A stretch of DNA of 62,323 nucleotides, from assembly GCA_964487565.1 (NCBI GenBank), contig CAZARN010000011.1, positions 1 to 62,323 on the forward strand. Reading direction: 5' to 3'. Origin of the DNA: Phil1 sp964487565 (GTDB lineage Bacteria > Bacillota > Clostridia > Christensenellales > CAG-138). Of this stretch, positions 1 through 8,287 are shown one piece after another. The first letter of the stretch is position 1; every line of letters starts with the position of its first letter. The notes under the pieces are model-generated. The model did no database searches, was not told the DNA's origin, and saw only the letters and a program-made list of their open reading frames with translations. Position numbers and translations under genes: made by a program.

Positions 1-537
1 GATCTGATCGCCGATCGTGAAAACCGGGTTAAGGCTGGTCATCGGTTCCTGGAATATCATCGATATCTCGCGTCCGCGGATCTTGAGCATCTCGCCGCGC
101 GGCATCTTTGCGATGTTGTAGCATTTGCCGTCCGACGAAGCGTAGCGGATCTCGCCCTGTGCGATCTGACCCTGAGGCGCCTGCACGAGCTGCATCAGCG
201 AAAGGCTCGTGACGGATTTGCCGCAGCCGGATTCGCCCACGACGCCTACAGTTTTGCCCTGCGGCACATCGAACGAAACTCCGTTCACGGCCTTGACGGT
301 GCCGATATCCGTATAGAAGAACGTATGAAGATCGTCGAACTCGACCACGTTTTCAGGGTTCTTCATCGTGGTGAGGTATTCCTCCTCAGACACGTTCTTG
401 CGGTTCATCCTGCGTTCGAAATCGCGCATGATCTTAGCATTCTGCTTTTCGATCTCACGTTCTTCCTTCATGCTCAGATATGCGACGTCATCAACGCCCT
501 TTATCTCTTTTTTCTTGAACAGATTCTTGATAGCCAT
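1..537 (-). CDS. oppD: Oligopeptide ABC transporter ATP-binding protein, OppD/DppD type (3' part outside window)
   Basis: ATPase subunit powering the peptide importer encoded upstream. Only about 179 N-terminal residues lie in the window. The Walker A motif GESGCGKS is visible, followed by the Q-loop stretch MIFQEPMTSLNPVF; the signature and Walker B lie beyond base 1. The start at 537 follows the SD-like GAGGTGAC and sits 4 bases after the oppC stop. Unusually, about 60 charged residues (MAIKNLFKKKEIKG, then a Lys/Glu/Arg-rich stretch) precede the first recognisable ABC strand, where OppD proteins normally begin almost directly with the ABC fold. This tail could be a coiled coil. Family assignment is secure; OppD versus DppD is not decidable. 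Confidence 0.93.
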   Translation of the reverse strand, partial: MAIKNLFKKKEIKGVDDVAYLSMKEEREIEKQNAKIMRDFERRMNRKNVSEEEYLTTMKNPENVVEFDDLHTFFYTDIGTVKAVNGVSFDVPQGKTVGVVGESGCGKSVTSLSLMQLVQAPQGQIAQGEIRYASSDGKCYNIAKMPRGEMLKIRGREISMIFQEPMTSLNPVFTIGDQI

Positions 538-541
538 ACCG

Positions 542-1642
542 TCACCTCTTCATTCTGGGATCGAAAGCATCCCTCAACCCGTCGCCGATGAAGCTGAAGC
601 CGAGCACGGTGATTATTATGAGCACGCCGGCCGGTATCCACATGTTCGGATAGTTGGCCAGTATCTCCTGTCCCTTGGAAGGATCAGCAAGCGCAATCAT
701 CGAACCCCATGCAGCCCTCGGGAACGGAACGCCGAGGCCGAGATACGAAAGCGTTGACTCATACAGTATGACTCCGCCGAGGCCCAGCGTGGCGCTCACG
801 ATAAGCTGCGGCATTACGTTTGGTATAAGATGCTTCGCGATTTTCTTCCTCGCGGGGATACCGGTGGTTTCCGCGGCAAGCATATATTCCTGCTCTCTGA
901 GCATGAGTATCTGTCCACGGACCATGCGCGCGACGCCGGACCAGCCCATCAGGGTCAGGAAGCCCATGAGGTAATATATCCTGTGTTCGGGCGGGATGGC
1001 CTTGATCGAGGCGATGGTGGCTGAAAGTATGAGCAGTATCGGAAGCGTCGGCAGGCAGAAGAAGATATCGACTATCCTCATGATGAGCTGATCGACCCAT
1101 TTTCCGAAATAACCCGAAATGCCGCCGAGTATGACGCCGAGGAACGTTTCGAGGAATATGACGATGAAGGAGATTATCAGCGATATCCTGCCGCCGTACA
1201 TGAGGCGGACAAAAATATCGAAGCCGGAGGTATCCGTGCCGAGCCAATGATCCTTCGATATGGGAGCCTTGAATTTCACGACGGAAAGCGACTCGTCATA
1301 AAAGTTGTATACGCTGCCGTCCGGCGCGTTGAAATCGTATTTGGAGACCATCGTCGATACGCGCTCGATCTTGAAAACCTCCGTCTCGCCGTAGCCCCAC
1401 GTCGCGTCGACGATGACAGGCCCCAGGAACGAGAAGAGGAACACAAACACGATCATCGCAAGACCGGCAACGGAAAGCTTGCTCCTGAAGAAGCGCTTCG
1501 CGACCATGCGGCCCGGGGACATAACGCGGAAATTCTCGTCTGCGGAAAGCTCTATGCCCGTAACGTCCGTGTATGCGGAACCTGTGGTCTTCTGCTCCTT
1601 GGAAGGCTCAACGTTGTTGCTGTTTTTCTTCTTGTTTTCCAT
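542..1642 (-). CDS. oppC: Oligopeptide ABC transporter permease, OppC/DppC type
   Basis: Inner-membrane permease that pairs with the OppB-type protein just upstream to form the peptide channel. 366 residues, slightly longer than usual because of a roughly 50-residue polar N-terminus. The first membrane segment is around residues 53-75 (LSVAGLAMIVFVFLFSFLG). A large extracytoplasmic stretch then leads to the OppC-type block HWLGTDTSGFDIFVRLMYGG and five further membrane segments. The EAA loop that docks on the ATPase is seen as AAETTGIPARKKIAKHLIPN. Start at 1642 has a GGGAGG site; the gene lies 16 bases after oppB and 4 before oppD, so the three are translated from one message. Confidence 0.96.
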   Translation of the reverse strand: MENKKKNSNNVEPSKEQKTTGSAYTDVTGIELSADENFRVMSPGRMVAKRFFRSKLSVAGLAMIVFVFLFSFLGPVIVDATWGYGETEVFKIERVSTMVSKYDFNAPDGSVYNFYDESLSVVKFKAPISKDHWLGTDTSGFDIFVRLMYGGRISLIISFIVIFLETFLGVILGGISGYFGKWVDQLIMRIVDIFFCLPTLPILLILSATIASIKAIPPEHRIYYLMGFLTLMGWSGVARMVRGQILMLREQEYMLAAETTGIPARKKIAKHLIPNVMPQLIVSATLGLGGVILYESTLSYLGLGVPFPRAAWGSMIALADPSKGQEILANYPNMWIPAGVLIIITVLGFSFIGDGLRDAFDPRMKR

Positions 1643-1658
1643 TATCGTTTCGCCTCCC

Positions 1659-2657
1659 TTACTTCAGTTTGACACGCGGATCGACGACCATATACATGAG
1701 GTCGGAAATCAACATGCCCAGAACTGTCAGGATCGCAAGGAACATGTTATATCCCATTATGAACGGTATGTCGCCCTGCTGTGTTGCGCGCAGCGCCATA
1801 TAACCGATGCCGGGTATGGCGAACACGGTTTCCGTGATCATCGCGCCGCCGAAGAGGCTCGGCAGAGTTCCCGAAAGGGACGTTACCAGGGGGATAAACG
1901 TGTTTCTGAAAGCGTGCTTGTACACGACGGTGTGCTCGCTCAGGCCCTTTGCCCTCGCGGTTCGTATATAGTCGGAGTTCATAACTTCGAGCATATTCGT
2001 CCTCGTGTACCTCATGAGTCCGCCGATGCTCAGTATTGTAAGCACCAGTATGGGCAGCACAAGATGCCAGGCCTTATCTATGAATATCTCGAATCCAGCA
2101 TTCGCCGCAAACACCTTTGTTGCCGTGGTCAGGCCCTGCAGCGGCAGCCATCTGAGTTTTATGCAGAATACATTCATCAACAATGCGGAAAGGAAGAACG
2201 ATGGCAACGCAGTGCCCGCCATCGCCAGCACAGATACTGTATAGTCATATCCGCTGTACTGGTTCACAGCCGCTTTTATGCCAAGTGGAATTGAAATTAC
2301 TATCTCAAGTATGAAAGATATGAGCGCCAGTATGAACGATATCCACATATACTGGTTTATCACCGATGTGACCGGCATGCCGTAAAGGAAGGAATAGCCG
2401 AGATCACCCGTTATCGCGCTCGTGAGCCAACTGAAGTAGCTCTTGATTATGCCGAAGAAGCTCTTATCGGCAAGGCCGTACAGTTCCTTCAAACGCTGAA
2501 CATCTTCAAGCGTCATGGTACCGTTTGAAACCGCTGCCGCCGTCTGATTATCAATATAGTCTGCGGGCATAAGCATACTGAGCATGTATATGAGAACGGA
2601 CACGCCCAACAGTATTATTACGGCCAGCAGAAGCCTTTTCTGTATGTATTTCCACAT
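1659..2657 (-). CDS. oppB: Oligopeptide ABC transporter permease, OppB/DppB type
   Basis: First permease of the peptide importer. 332 residues with the typical OppB layout: membrane segment at about 8-30 (LLLAVIILLGVSVLIYMLSM), a long outer loop with conserved ELYGL, five more membrane segments, and the EAA loop ARAKGLSEHTVVYKHAFRNT near residues 230-255. It ends with the family-typical VVDPRVKLK. Start at 2657 has a GGAGAG site 7 bases upstream. It lies 109 bases after the binding-protein gene, with a strong stem-loop in that gap (2687-2732), and is followed closely by oppC. Confidence 0.96.
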   Translation of the reverse strand: MWKYIQKRLLLAVIILLGVSVLIYMLSMLMPADYIDNQTAAAVSNGTMTLEDVQRLKELYGLADKSFFGIIKSYFSWLTSAITGDLGYSFLYGMPVTSVINQYMWISFILALISFILEIVISIPLGIKAAVNQYSGYDYTVSVLAMAGTALPSFFLSALLMNVFCIKLRWLPLQGLTTATKVFAANAGFEIFIDKAWHLVLPILVLTILSIGGLMRYTRTNMLEVMNSDYIRTARAKGLSEHTVVYKHAFRNTFIPLVTSLSGTLPSLFGGAMITETVFAIPGIGYMALRATQQGDIPFIMGYNMFLAILTVLGMLISDLMYMVVDPRVKLK

Positions 2658-2686
2658 GTTTTTCTCTCCAGCCCGTTCGTAATATT

Positions 2687-2732
2687 AGCTGGCGCAAGGC
2701 CCGGCTTAAACGCCAAGCCTTGCGCCATAGCT
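2687..2732 (-). promoter_or_regulatory. Stem-loop between oppA and oppB
   Basis: Perfect 10-bp inverted repeat GGCGCAAGGC (2691-2700) / GCCTTGCGCC (2717-2726), extended by AGCT/AGCT across a small bulge. On the transcript strand no U-run follows, so it is not a plain terminator. Its place directly after a binding-protein gene suggests a 3'-end stabiliser or partial attenuator that keeps binding protein in excess over permeases; that role is inference. On the plus strand it is followed by TTTTT, but no plus-strand gene ends here. Confidence 0.7.
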
Positions 2733-2766
2733 TTTTACTTAATCAGTCTGTTTGTGCTCACGGTGA

Positions 2767-5235
2767 TCAGCCGTTGAGCTCGACGTTCCAGATGAAGGCT
2801 ATCGGGCTCTGGAACGGGGTCACATCGTCGCCGCTGAACAGGGTCGCCGCGTTGATGAGATCCTTGTTGTAGACATACATATTCTTCCTCTGATAGGTCG
2901 GGATCTCGGTGGCAAGGCCGGTGGAGATCTCAAGCGCCTGGGCGTAGATCACCTTGCGCTCTTCGACGTCGAGGGTGGAACGGCCGGCGTTGATCAGCTC
3001 GTTGAGCTGCTGGAGGGCAGCCTTCTGATCGTCGGTGCCGTTCTCATAGAGCCAGAACAGGCCCTTCGCAGCGGGCGAAGTGGACTGGTTCACAGCGGGA
3101 TCGGAATACCAAACCTGGAACATGTCAGGATCCTGACCGCCGTTGCCCCAAGCCGCTGTCCAGATCTGGATGCCGGACTCGTAAGCGGTGGAGAGCTTGT
3201 TGAGCAGTGCGGTATCGGTCTCGATGTCAAGCTTGACGCCGATGGACGCAAGAACCTTCTGCATGTCGATGAGGACGGAGCCCGCCGGATGGTCGGACGC
3301 ATTGGCGGGGAGAGTGGCCTTGAAGGTGACCTGCTGGCCGGCCTTCTCGTTGCCCTCGGGGTAATACATTATGTTGGCGGCTTCGTCATAGATGTAGCCC
3401 TCTTCAAGGAACAGAGCCTTGGAGGTCTCGCCGGTGCCGTCATACGGGAAGAGGTTCTCGGGGTTCTCAGGATATGCCCACTGGATCTTGGTCATCGTGC
3501 GATAGTTGACAGTGGCCAGTTCGCCGTAGTAATCGTCGATGGTGAGCTGGGTGTTCATCGCATGCGCAAGAGCCTTGCGGACGTTCCATTCGGGAACGGC
3601 CTGGGCGTTGATGCCGATGTAGCCGTAACCGTCGTTATCAACGAGGGTGTAGGCAAGCTTGGCGTAATCGCCTTCGCCGGCGGTTATGTCATTGATGATG
3701 GTGGTCGAGGCGGAAGGATCCGTGAAGTTGACGGTATCGGTGAGGATGGCGTCAAGCTCGGAACCGGACGCGATCTCCTGCAGACGGAGATACTTGATCT
3801 TCGGGGAACCAAGGCAGAAATACTCGTTGGCTTCGTAATAGACCACGTTGTCCTTGTACTCGACAAAGGTGTACGGGCCGGCGCCGACGGGCTTCACGTT
3901 CTTGTCCTTCAGGCACTGGATGAAATCGGGGTTGTTGAGCGACACGCCGAACTCATTGAGCTCGCCCGTGAAGCCTTCGGTGTAATACGCCATAGGCGCA
4001 ACGGAGATGCCGAGCTTGAAGATGGCGGTCGGATCCACGCCGTTGCAGACGACCTGGATGTACTCGCGCTCTACGCCGTCATCGCAGACTTCATTGCCGG
4101 TGGTTATACCGCTGATGCTGGCCACGCCGCCTTCGACGTTGCCTTCATTGGCGATGTACAGATCACGGACATAGTCTTGGATGGCAGTGGTGGCCTTCTC
4201 ATAGTTGATACCCGCGTCGGAGAGATCATAGCCGTATGCGGCCAGGATGTTCTGCCAATAATTGGTGACGGTGAGGGGATCGGTGCCGATCACATAGGTG
4301 TTGCCCTGCGCATCGGTGAAGGTCGTGGTGGCTGCGTCATAAGAGCCGTAGCCCCACATTGCCATGCCGAACGCAACCTTGAGATCTTCGCTCGCGGCGA
4401 CATCGGCATAGGTGAGTTCGGGCGCGAAATAGCTCTGGACATAGCTGTCGGTGCCATATTTGGCAAGGACGTAATCAACTATGCTCTGCGCGAACATTTC
4501 GCCGGCCTGATCGAAATAGCCCCAGAAGGCAGCCTGCTGCTCAGCAGTGGCGCCGTCGGCCGCGTTGTATGCAAGGGTACCGTCAGCGGCGGTATAGATG
4601 CCTGCATCAAGGATGGCCTGCGCAACGTCGAGAGCCTCGGCGCTGGTCTGGAGACGATATTCTGAGAGGCCCTGGATGTCCATGGTGTAGAACGTGCTGG
4701 AGCCGTCATAGAGAGGATCGCAGAGAACGTAGATGTTGAACAGGACGTCCTGCATGGTGATCGCAGAACCGTCGCTGAACTGCATACCGTTCTTCAGATA
4801 GATCTTATAGGTGGAAGTGGAGTTGTCGTCGCTAACTTCCTGGGTGTAAGCATAGGCAAGGCAGGGATACTCGATGCCGGCCTGGGGAGCACCGGTCTTG
4901 TCAAGATAGATAAGGCCGAGCTGAGTGTAGCCGTAAACATCGGTGTCATAGGCGGAAGTTGCAAAGAAGGGGCTGAACTTGCCGTCAAGAGTGCCTTCGC
5001 TGATGACCAGCGGGGTCTCGGCGTTGGCGCCGGTCCTCGGGGTGGTCAGTGCGTCATAACGGTCCGCCGGTACGTCGGGCAGAATTACCGCCGGCTCTTC
5101 GGTTGCTGCGGGTGCTTCTGTAGCAGCGGGAGCCTCCGTGGCTTCCGGCTCAGTCGTCGTGCTGCAGCCCACCACGCCGAAAACCATCAGCATGCAGACC
5201 AACAGGGCGACGATTTTCGCGATGTTGTTTTTCAT
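2767..5235 (-). CDS. oppA: Peptide-binding lipoprotein, OppA/DppA family (SBP family 5)
   Basis: Substrate-binding component of the importer, anchored on the outer face of the membrane. The N-terminal signal MKNNIAKIVALLVCMLMVFG ends in a lipobox with Cys near residue 24 (VVGC), followed by a low-complexity Thr/Glu/Ala/Pro linker (EATEAPAATEAPAATEEPA). The family-5 fold is recognisable from about residue 55 (TPLVISEGTLDGKFSPFF) to the C-terminus. At 822 residues it is much longer than the usual 500-600; the excess is mostly an insertion of roughly 200 residues after about residue 185, rich in Ala, Asp and Tyr. Start at 5235 has a GGAGG site. It is downstream of the surface lipoprotein at 5308-6801 and upstream of the permeases. 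The specific ligand cannot be told. Confidence 0.95.
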   Translation of the reverse strand: MKNNIAKIVALLVCMLMVFGVVGCSTTTEPEATEAPAATEAPAATEEPAVILPDVPADRYDALTTPRTGANAETPLVISEGTLDGKFSPFFATSAYDTDVYGYTQLGLIYLDKTGAPQAGIEYPCLAYAYTQEVSDDNSTSTYKIYLKNGMQFSDGSAITMQDVLFNIYVLCDPLYDGSSTFYTMDIQGLSEYRLQTSAEALDVAQAILDAGIYTAADGTLAYNAADGATAEQQAAFWGYFDQAGEMFAQSIVDYVLAKYGTDSYVQSYFAPELTYADVAASEDLKVAFGMAMWGYGSYDAATTTFTDAQGNTYVIGTDPLTVTNYWQNILAAYGYDLSDAGINYEKATTAIQDYVRDLYIANEGNVEGGVASISGITTGNEVCDDGVEREYIQVVCNGVDPTAIFKLGISVAPMAYYTEGFTGELNEFGVSLNNPDFIQCLKDKNVKPVGAGPYTFVEYKDNVVYYEANEYFCLGSPKIKYLRLQEIASGSELDAILTDTVNFTDPSASTTIINDITAGEGDYAKLAYTLVDNDGYGYIGINAQAVPEWNVRKALAHAMNTQLTIDDYYGELATVNYRTMTKIQWAYPENPENLFPYDGTGETSKALFLEEGYIYDEAANIMYYPEGNEKAGQQVTFKATLPANASDHPAGSVLIDMQKVLASIGVKLDIETDTALLNKLSTAYESGIQIWTAAWGNGGQDPDMFQVWYSDPAVNQSTSPAAKGLFWLYENGTDDQKAALQQLNELINAGRSTLDVEERKVIYAQALEISTGLATEIPTYQRKNMYVYNKDLINAATLFSGDDVTPFQSPIAFIWNVELNG

Positions 5236-5256
5236 TATCTTACCTCCATATTATTT

Positions 5257-5288
5257 ATTTTAAGCCGGCGTCCCCGCCGGATTAAAAT
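5257..5288 (-). promoter_or_regulatory. Stem-loop between surface lipoprotein and oppA
   Basis: Near-perfect inverted repeat: ATTTTAA (5257-5263) and CCGGCG (5265-5270), loop TCCC, then CGCCGG (5275-5280) and TTAAAAT (5282-5288). On the transcript strand the stem ends in UUAAAAU, resembling a weak intrinsic terminator. It sits 22 bases upstream of the oppA start and would let only part of the transcription continue, or would protect the oppA message; either is inference. Confidence 0.6.
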
Positions 5289-5307
5289 CTATTTCTTATA
5301 TATCGCC

Positions 5308-6801
5308 TTACGGCGCAGGAGTCACCTGGGGATCGGCCGCCGTCTCTTCGACGACCGGCAGCGTGAATATTGCAAGCTTGAGCTTCTGCGGTTCTCTCAC
5401 ATTCGGCACAAGTCCGGCGGCGGTGCAGTTGTTGAACGTCACATTTTCGCTTGAGCCGAACAGGTCGCCGAGCGTGTAACGCGCCTTGCCGTCGTCTCCC
5501 TTGCCGCCCGTGACGGTGAGGCCGTCGAACGTGCAGTTGTTGAACGTCACGTTCTTCGCCTGAAGCGCGATCAAACCGCCGGTCACCTTGATGCCGGAAT
5601 TGACCTGAAGATTTATCACCGCGTCCTTTATGGTGAGATCGTTTATCGTCGCTCCGTCCATAAGCGCGGTCAGACCGATCGACTTTTCCTTATCTGTATC
5701 AAGCTTTTTGCTTATTGCCGAAACCGTAAGGTTCGAAAGCGTGTAACCGTTGCCGTTGATTATACCCGAAAAGCTTTCGCTCATCGTGAAGGTGACGCCC
5801 GAAAGGTCGATATCGGCCTCGAAGCTGTAACCGTCGATCGGATTGCCGGCGGCGTCCGTATCGAAGAAACCGTACTCTGTGCCGCGCTTAAGATCCTTCG
5901 CGCTGTTCACGCGCACGTAGTTTCCTTCCGTGAATTTGAGGTAGACGACGCGGTTTGCGGTGTTGGTGATATATGCTTCGATCGCATCCTCCACAATCTG
6001 ATCCTTCGCCGCTTCGATCTCCGCCAGGGCGGCCTCGTCATCCGTTGTGACGTTATAACCGAGCTTGTTGAGGAAAAGCCAGCTGGTATCGGCGGTCTCG
6101 TCGGTCTCGGCGTCCTCGTCGGCCTCGACGTATTCTATCTTTTCTATATATTGCGGGAATTGCTCGTAAAGGGCCGCGTAAAGCGTTTCTTCGGAAGGAT
6201 TGGGATCAATATGGACATAGGAGGAGAAATCATACTCCTTCGTGCATTCCGGATCGGAATAATAGCCGGCGAAGGTCGTCCCGTCCGGTTTCTTGAGATT
6301 GAGAACGCTGTCCGAAAGCGCCTGTATTGGCGATTCGGTGGTTATGTTCTTGCTGAAAATGACTTCGCCCGTATCCGCGTTGATATAGTCAACCTTGCCC
6401 CGCGGCAGCCAGCGCGCATAAAGCGTGGTGTCACCTGCAAGTCTGTCGGTGTCGAAATCCCATCTGTCGGCGCTTGAAAAGGTGTAATCCTCAACGCTGC
6501 CTTCGGTATGATCCGATTTCGCCGTGTACCAGCCGGCAAGGATATATCCGTCGCGCGCGGGTTCCACAAGCATGTTGCTCGAGCCTGACGGCTTGAACAC
6601 ATATGAGTTCTCCATATAATAGGTAGTACGGACCTCTCTCGCGTTGATAACGCCGCCGAGAGCATCATAGGTCACGACGCAGTCATATCCCCACTCGCCC
6701 GGATCTGTTGCCTGACCCTTCAAACCACATGAAGAAAGGACCAGCGCACAGCACAGCGCCGCACTGAGGATGAGTGCAATCCTGATGCTTTTATTCTTCA
6801 T
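5308..6801 (-). CDS. Surface lipoprotein with InlB B-repeats and a beta-helix-like C-terminus
   Basis: Predicted secreted lipoprotein of 497 residues. Signal peptide MKNKSIRIALILSAALCCAL leads to a lipobox with Cys near residue 25 (VLSSCG). Two segments resemble InlB B-repeats (Listeria-Bacteroides repeats): VTYDALGGV...GYILAGWYT, ending near TTLYARWLP, and VDYINADTGEV...TTFAGYYSDPEC. The second half has repeated NVTFNNCTF-like strands (residues about 340-480), typical of a right-handed beta-helix or GLUG-type surface domain. It is the first gene behind the promoter at 6882-6910 and is followed by oppA, so it may work with the peptide importer at the cell surface. No enzymatic motif is visible; adhesion or capture is only a guess. 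Confidence 0.85.
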   Translation of the reverse strand: MKNKSIRIALILSAALCCALVLSSCGLKGQATDPGEWGYDCVVTYDALGGVINAREVRTTYYMENSYVFKPSGSSNMLVEPARDGYILAGWYTAKSDHTEGSVEDYTFSSADRWDFDTDRLAGDTTLYARWLPRGKVDYINADTGEVIFSKNITTESPIQALSDSVLNLKKPDGTTFAGYYSDPECTKEYDFSSYVHIDPNPSEETLYAALYEQFPQYIEKIEYVEADEDAETDETADTSWLFLNKLGYNVTTDDEAALAEIEAAKDQIVEDAIEAYITNTANRVVYLKFTEGNYVRVNSAKDLKRGTEYGFFDTDAAGNPIDGYSFEADIDLSGVTFTMSESFSGIINGNGYTLSNLTVSAISKKLDTDKEKSIGLTALMDGATINDLTIKDAVINLQVNSGIKVTGGLIALQAKNVTFNNCTFDGLTVTGGKGDDGKARYTLGDLFGSSENVTFNNCTAAGLVPNVREPQKLKLAIFTLPVVEETAADPQVTPAP

Positions 6802-6850
6802 TTAACATCCACCTTATTCATTTTGGGCAATCCGGCTTGTGCCGCCTTGT

Positions 6851-6874
6851 GAATAATCACTTGTGAGATTATTC
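6851..6874 (-). promoter_or_regulatory. Inverted repeat at the opp operon start site
   Basis: Perfect 8-bp inverted repeat GAATAATC (6851-6858) / GATTATTC (6867-6874), with a smaller overlapping palindrome TCACTTGTGA in the centre. It begins at the predicted transcription start of the opp operon, so it could be a repressor operator in DNA or a 5' stem-loop in the mRNA. The binding factor cannot be named. Confidence 0.55.
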
Positions 6875-6881
6875 TTGAGTT

Positions 6882-6910
6882 ATATTACAACATAACGGGT
6901 TTCATGTCAA
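6882..6910 (-). promoter_or_regulatory. Promoter of the surface lipoprotein-opp operon
   Basis: On the minus strand a consensus -35 TTGACA (6910-6905), a 17-bp spacer and -10 TAATAT (6887-6882) form a near-perfect housekeeping sigma promoter. The predicted start is near 6875, about 74 bases before the lipoprotein start codon. Confidence 0.75.
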
Positions 6911-7048
6911 CAACGCTTCATTTTCCTGCAACCGCGGCCTTTTTTCAAAATGTATAAATATTACAAATTATGTATAATCGGTTATTGTTTACCAGTAATA
7001 CAACCTCTCCGTTGTCATCCTTCATCAACGAATTAACATTTGATGCGA

Positions 7049-7077
7049 TTGAGCGCCGACAAATGTTATGCTATAAT
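7049..7077 (+). promoter_or_regulatory. Promoter for the membrane-anchored protein gene; likely leaderless transcript
   Basis: TTGAGC (7049-7054), a 17-bp spacer and consensus TATAAT (7072-7077). A start 6-8 bases after the -10 falls at 7083-7085, which is the ATG of the next gene. No Shine-Dalgarno sequence is present before that ATG, as expected for a leaderless mRNA. Confidence 0.65.
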
Positions 7078-7084
7078 CAGTCAC

Positions 7085-8263
7085 ATGAGGAAGCGATACC
7101 GCCGCAGAAGGAATTACCGCCGTAAAAGGAGCCTTTCAGCCAGCAATTGGGGTCCTGTGCTTGCGTTGCTTGCAAGCGTTGTCGGCGTGCTCGGCGTCAT
7201 CGCGCTCATCGTCTTCGTCGGGCTGCCGAAGCTGATGCCCCTCATCGGTATTGATTACAACGCGCCCTTCGCGCCGACGCCCACCCCGTCTCCCACCCCA
7301 AAGCCCACGCCTACGCCCAACCCGATGGACGGCTTCGTGGCCTCAAAAGCACAGACCGAGGTCGTTTTTGACGCTGCGTCAAGCTATCGCTGGTTCGGCG
7401 ATCCATACATATATAACGGCAAAATGGTATTGTCCGCCGGCAAGCTTATCGATTCGAACGCAGAGCTTGTCGACCTCTATTTTTATTATCCCGATACGCG
7501 AACGGCTGAAAAGCTTGATATAACGCTGCAAAACACCCATTTCATGTTCCCCAAATTCAACGATAAGTGGCTTGTGTATCTCGATGCGGCTATCGACGGT
7601 GGCGGCAACATAATGGCGCTCGATCTTACCGACAGCGCGGCAAAGCCCGTCCTCGTCAAGGAAGTATATTCGGGCCAGCCCGAGCTTATGCTCGACGGTG
7701 ACTATCTTGCATGGACGGATCGCACAGGCACAAAGATGGACAAGCTTTTCGTGTGCGACCTCAACACGCTTGAAAGCACGGTCGTACATATGTTTTCCAA
7801 CAATTCCTACGGGCAGAGTCTGCCGTCGCTCAGGAACGGGCTGCTCGTCTGGTCCGACGCGGGCACAGGCGACGCCAGCGTGATATACTCAATGAGGATC
7901 GGCTCCGCGGCGCTCAGCACATACAACGCGGGCGTTTATGTTCACGATCCGGAAAGCAACGGCCGCTACACCGCGTGGCTCGACGCGCACCACAGTCCCG
8001 GAACGAATCTTTATCTTTCGATAAGCGGCGGCGAAGCCCGGATCATCGCCACAGGCGTGGTCGAATTCGGCATGTCGGACACCTTTGTCGCATACAGCAA
8101 GGATGAAGTCATATATGCTTACCGTTTCGACAACGGCAGGACATACCGTATATCCGCGGAATACGAAGCCGCCCAGTTCCTCGGCGTTTCGGATTCATGT
8201 GTGATATGGATGGACGTCACCTCGCGCGAACGGGACATACTCAAGTTTTCACGTCTGCCCTAA
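7085..8263 (+). CDS. Membrane-anchored protein, possible beta-propeller ectodomain
   Basis: 392 residues from the ATG at 7085. The N-terminus is extremely basic (MRKRYRRRRNYRRKRS), followed by one membrane segment (LALLASVVGVLGVIALIVFV, about residues 22-45) and a Pro/Thr linker (PTPTPSPTPKPTPTPNP), so the C-terminal 320 residues should lie outside the cell. That part contains recurring blade-like units ending in aromatic/Trp strands (YLAWTDRTG, LLVWSDAGTG, YTAWLDAHHS, CVIWMDVTS), like TolB/PD40-type propellers. An upstream ATG at 7040 is in frame but lies in front of the promoter, so it is not used. It is followed 24 bases later by radA. No enzymatic function can be assigned. Confidence 0.8.
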   Translation: MRKRYRRRRNYRRKRSLSASNWGPVLALLASVVGVLGVIALIVFVGLPKLMPLIGIDYNAPFAPTPTPSPTPKPTPTPNPMDGFVASKAQTEVVFDAASSYRWFGDPYIYNGKMVLSAGKLIDSNAELVDLYFYYPDTRTAEKLDITLQNTHFMFPKFNDKWLVYLDAAIDGGGNIMALDLTDSAAKPVLVKEVYSGQPELMLDGDYLAWTDRTGTKMDKLFVCDLNTLESTVVHMFSNNSYGQSLPSLRNGLLVWSDAGTGDASVIYSMRIGSAALSTYNAGVYVHDPESNGRYTAWLDAHHSPGTNLYLSISGGEARIIATGVVEFGMSDTFVAYSKDEVIYAYRFDNGRTYRISAEYEAAQFLGVSDSCVIWMDVTSRERDILKFSRLP

Positions 8264-8287
8264 AAGCGCAACAACAGGAGAAAACAC

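Noticed and set aside
3289..4665. Plus-strand frame of 458 codons opposite oppA
   Set aside because: Shadow of a well-supported binding-protein gene; low-complexity Val/Gly/Asp-rich product with no motif.
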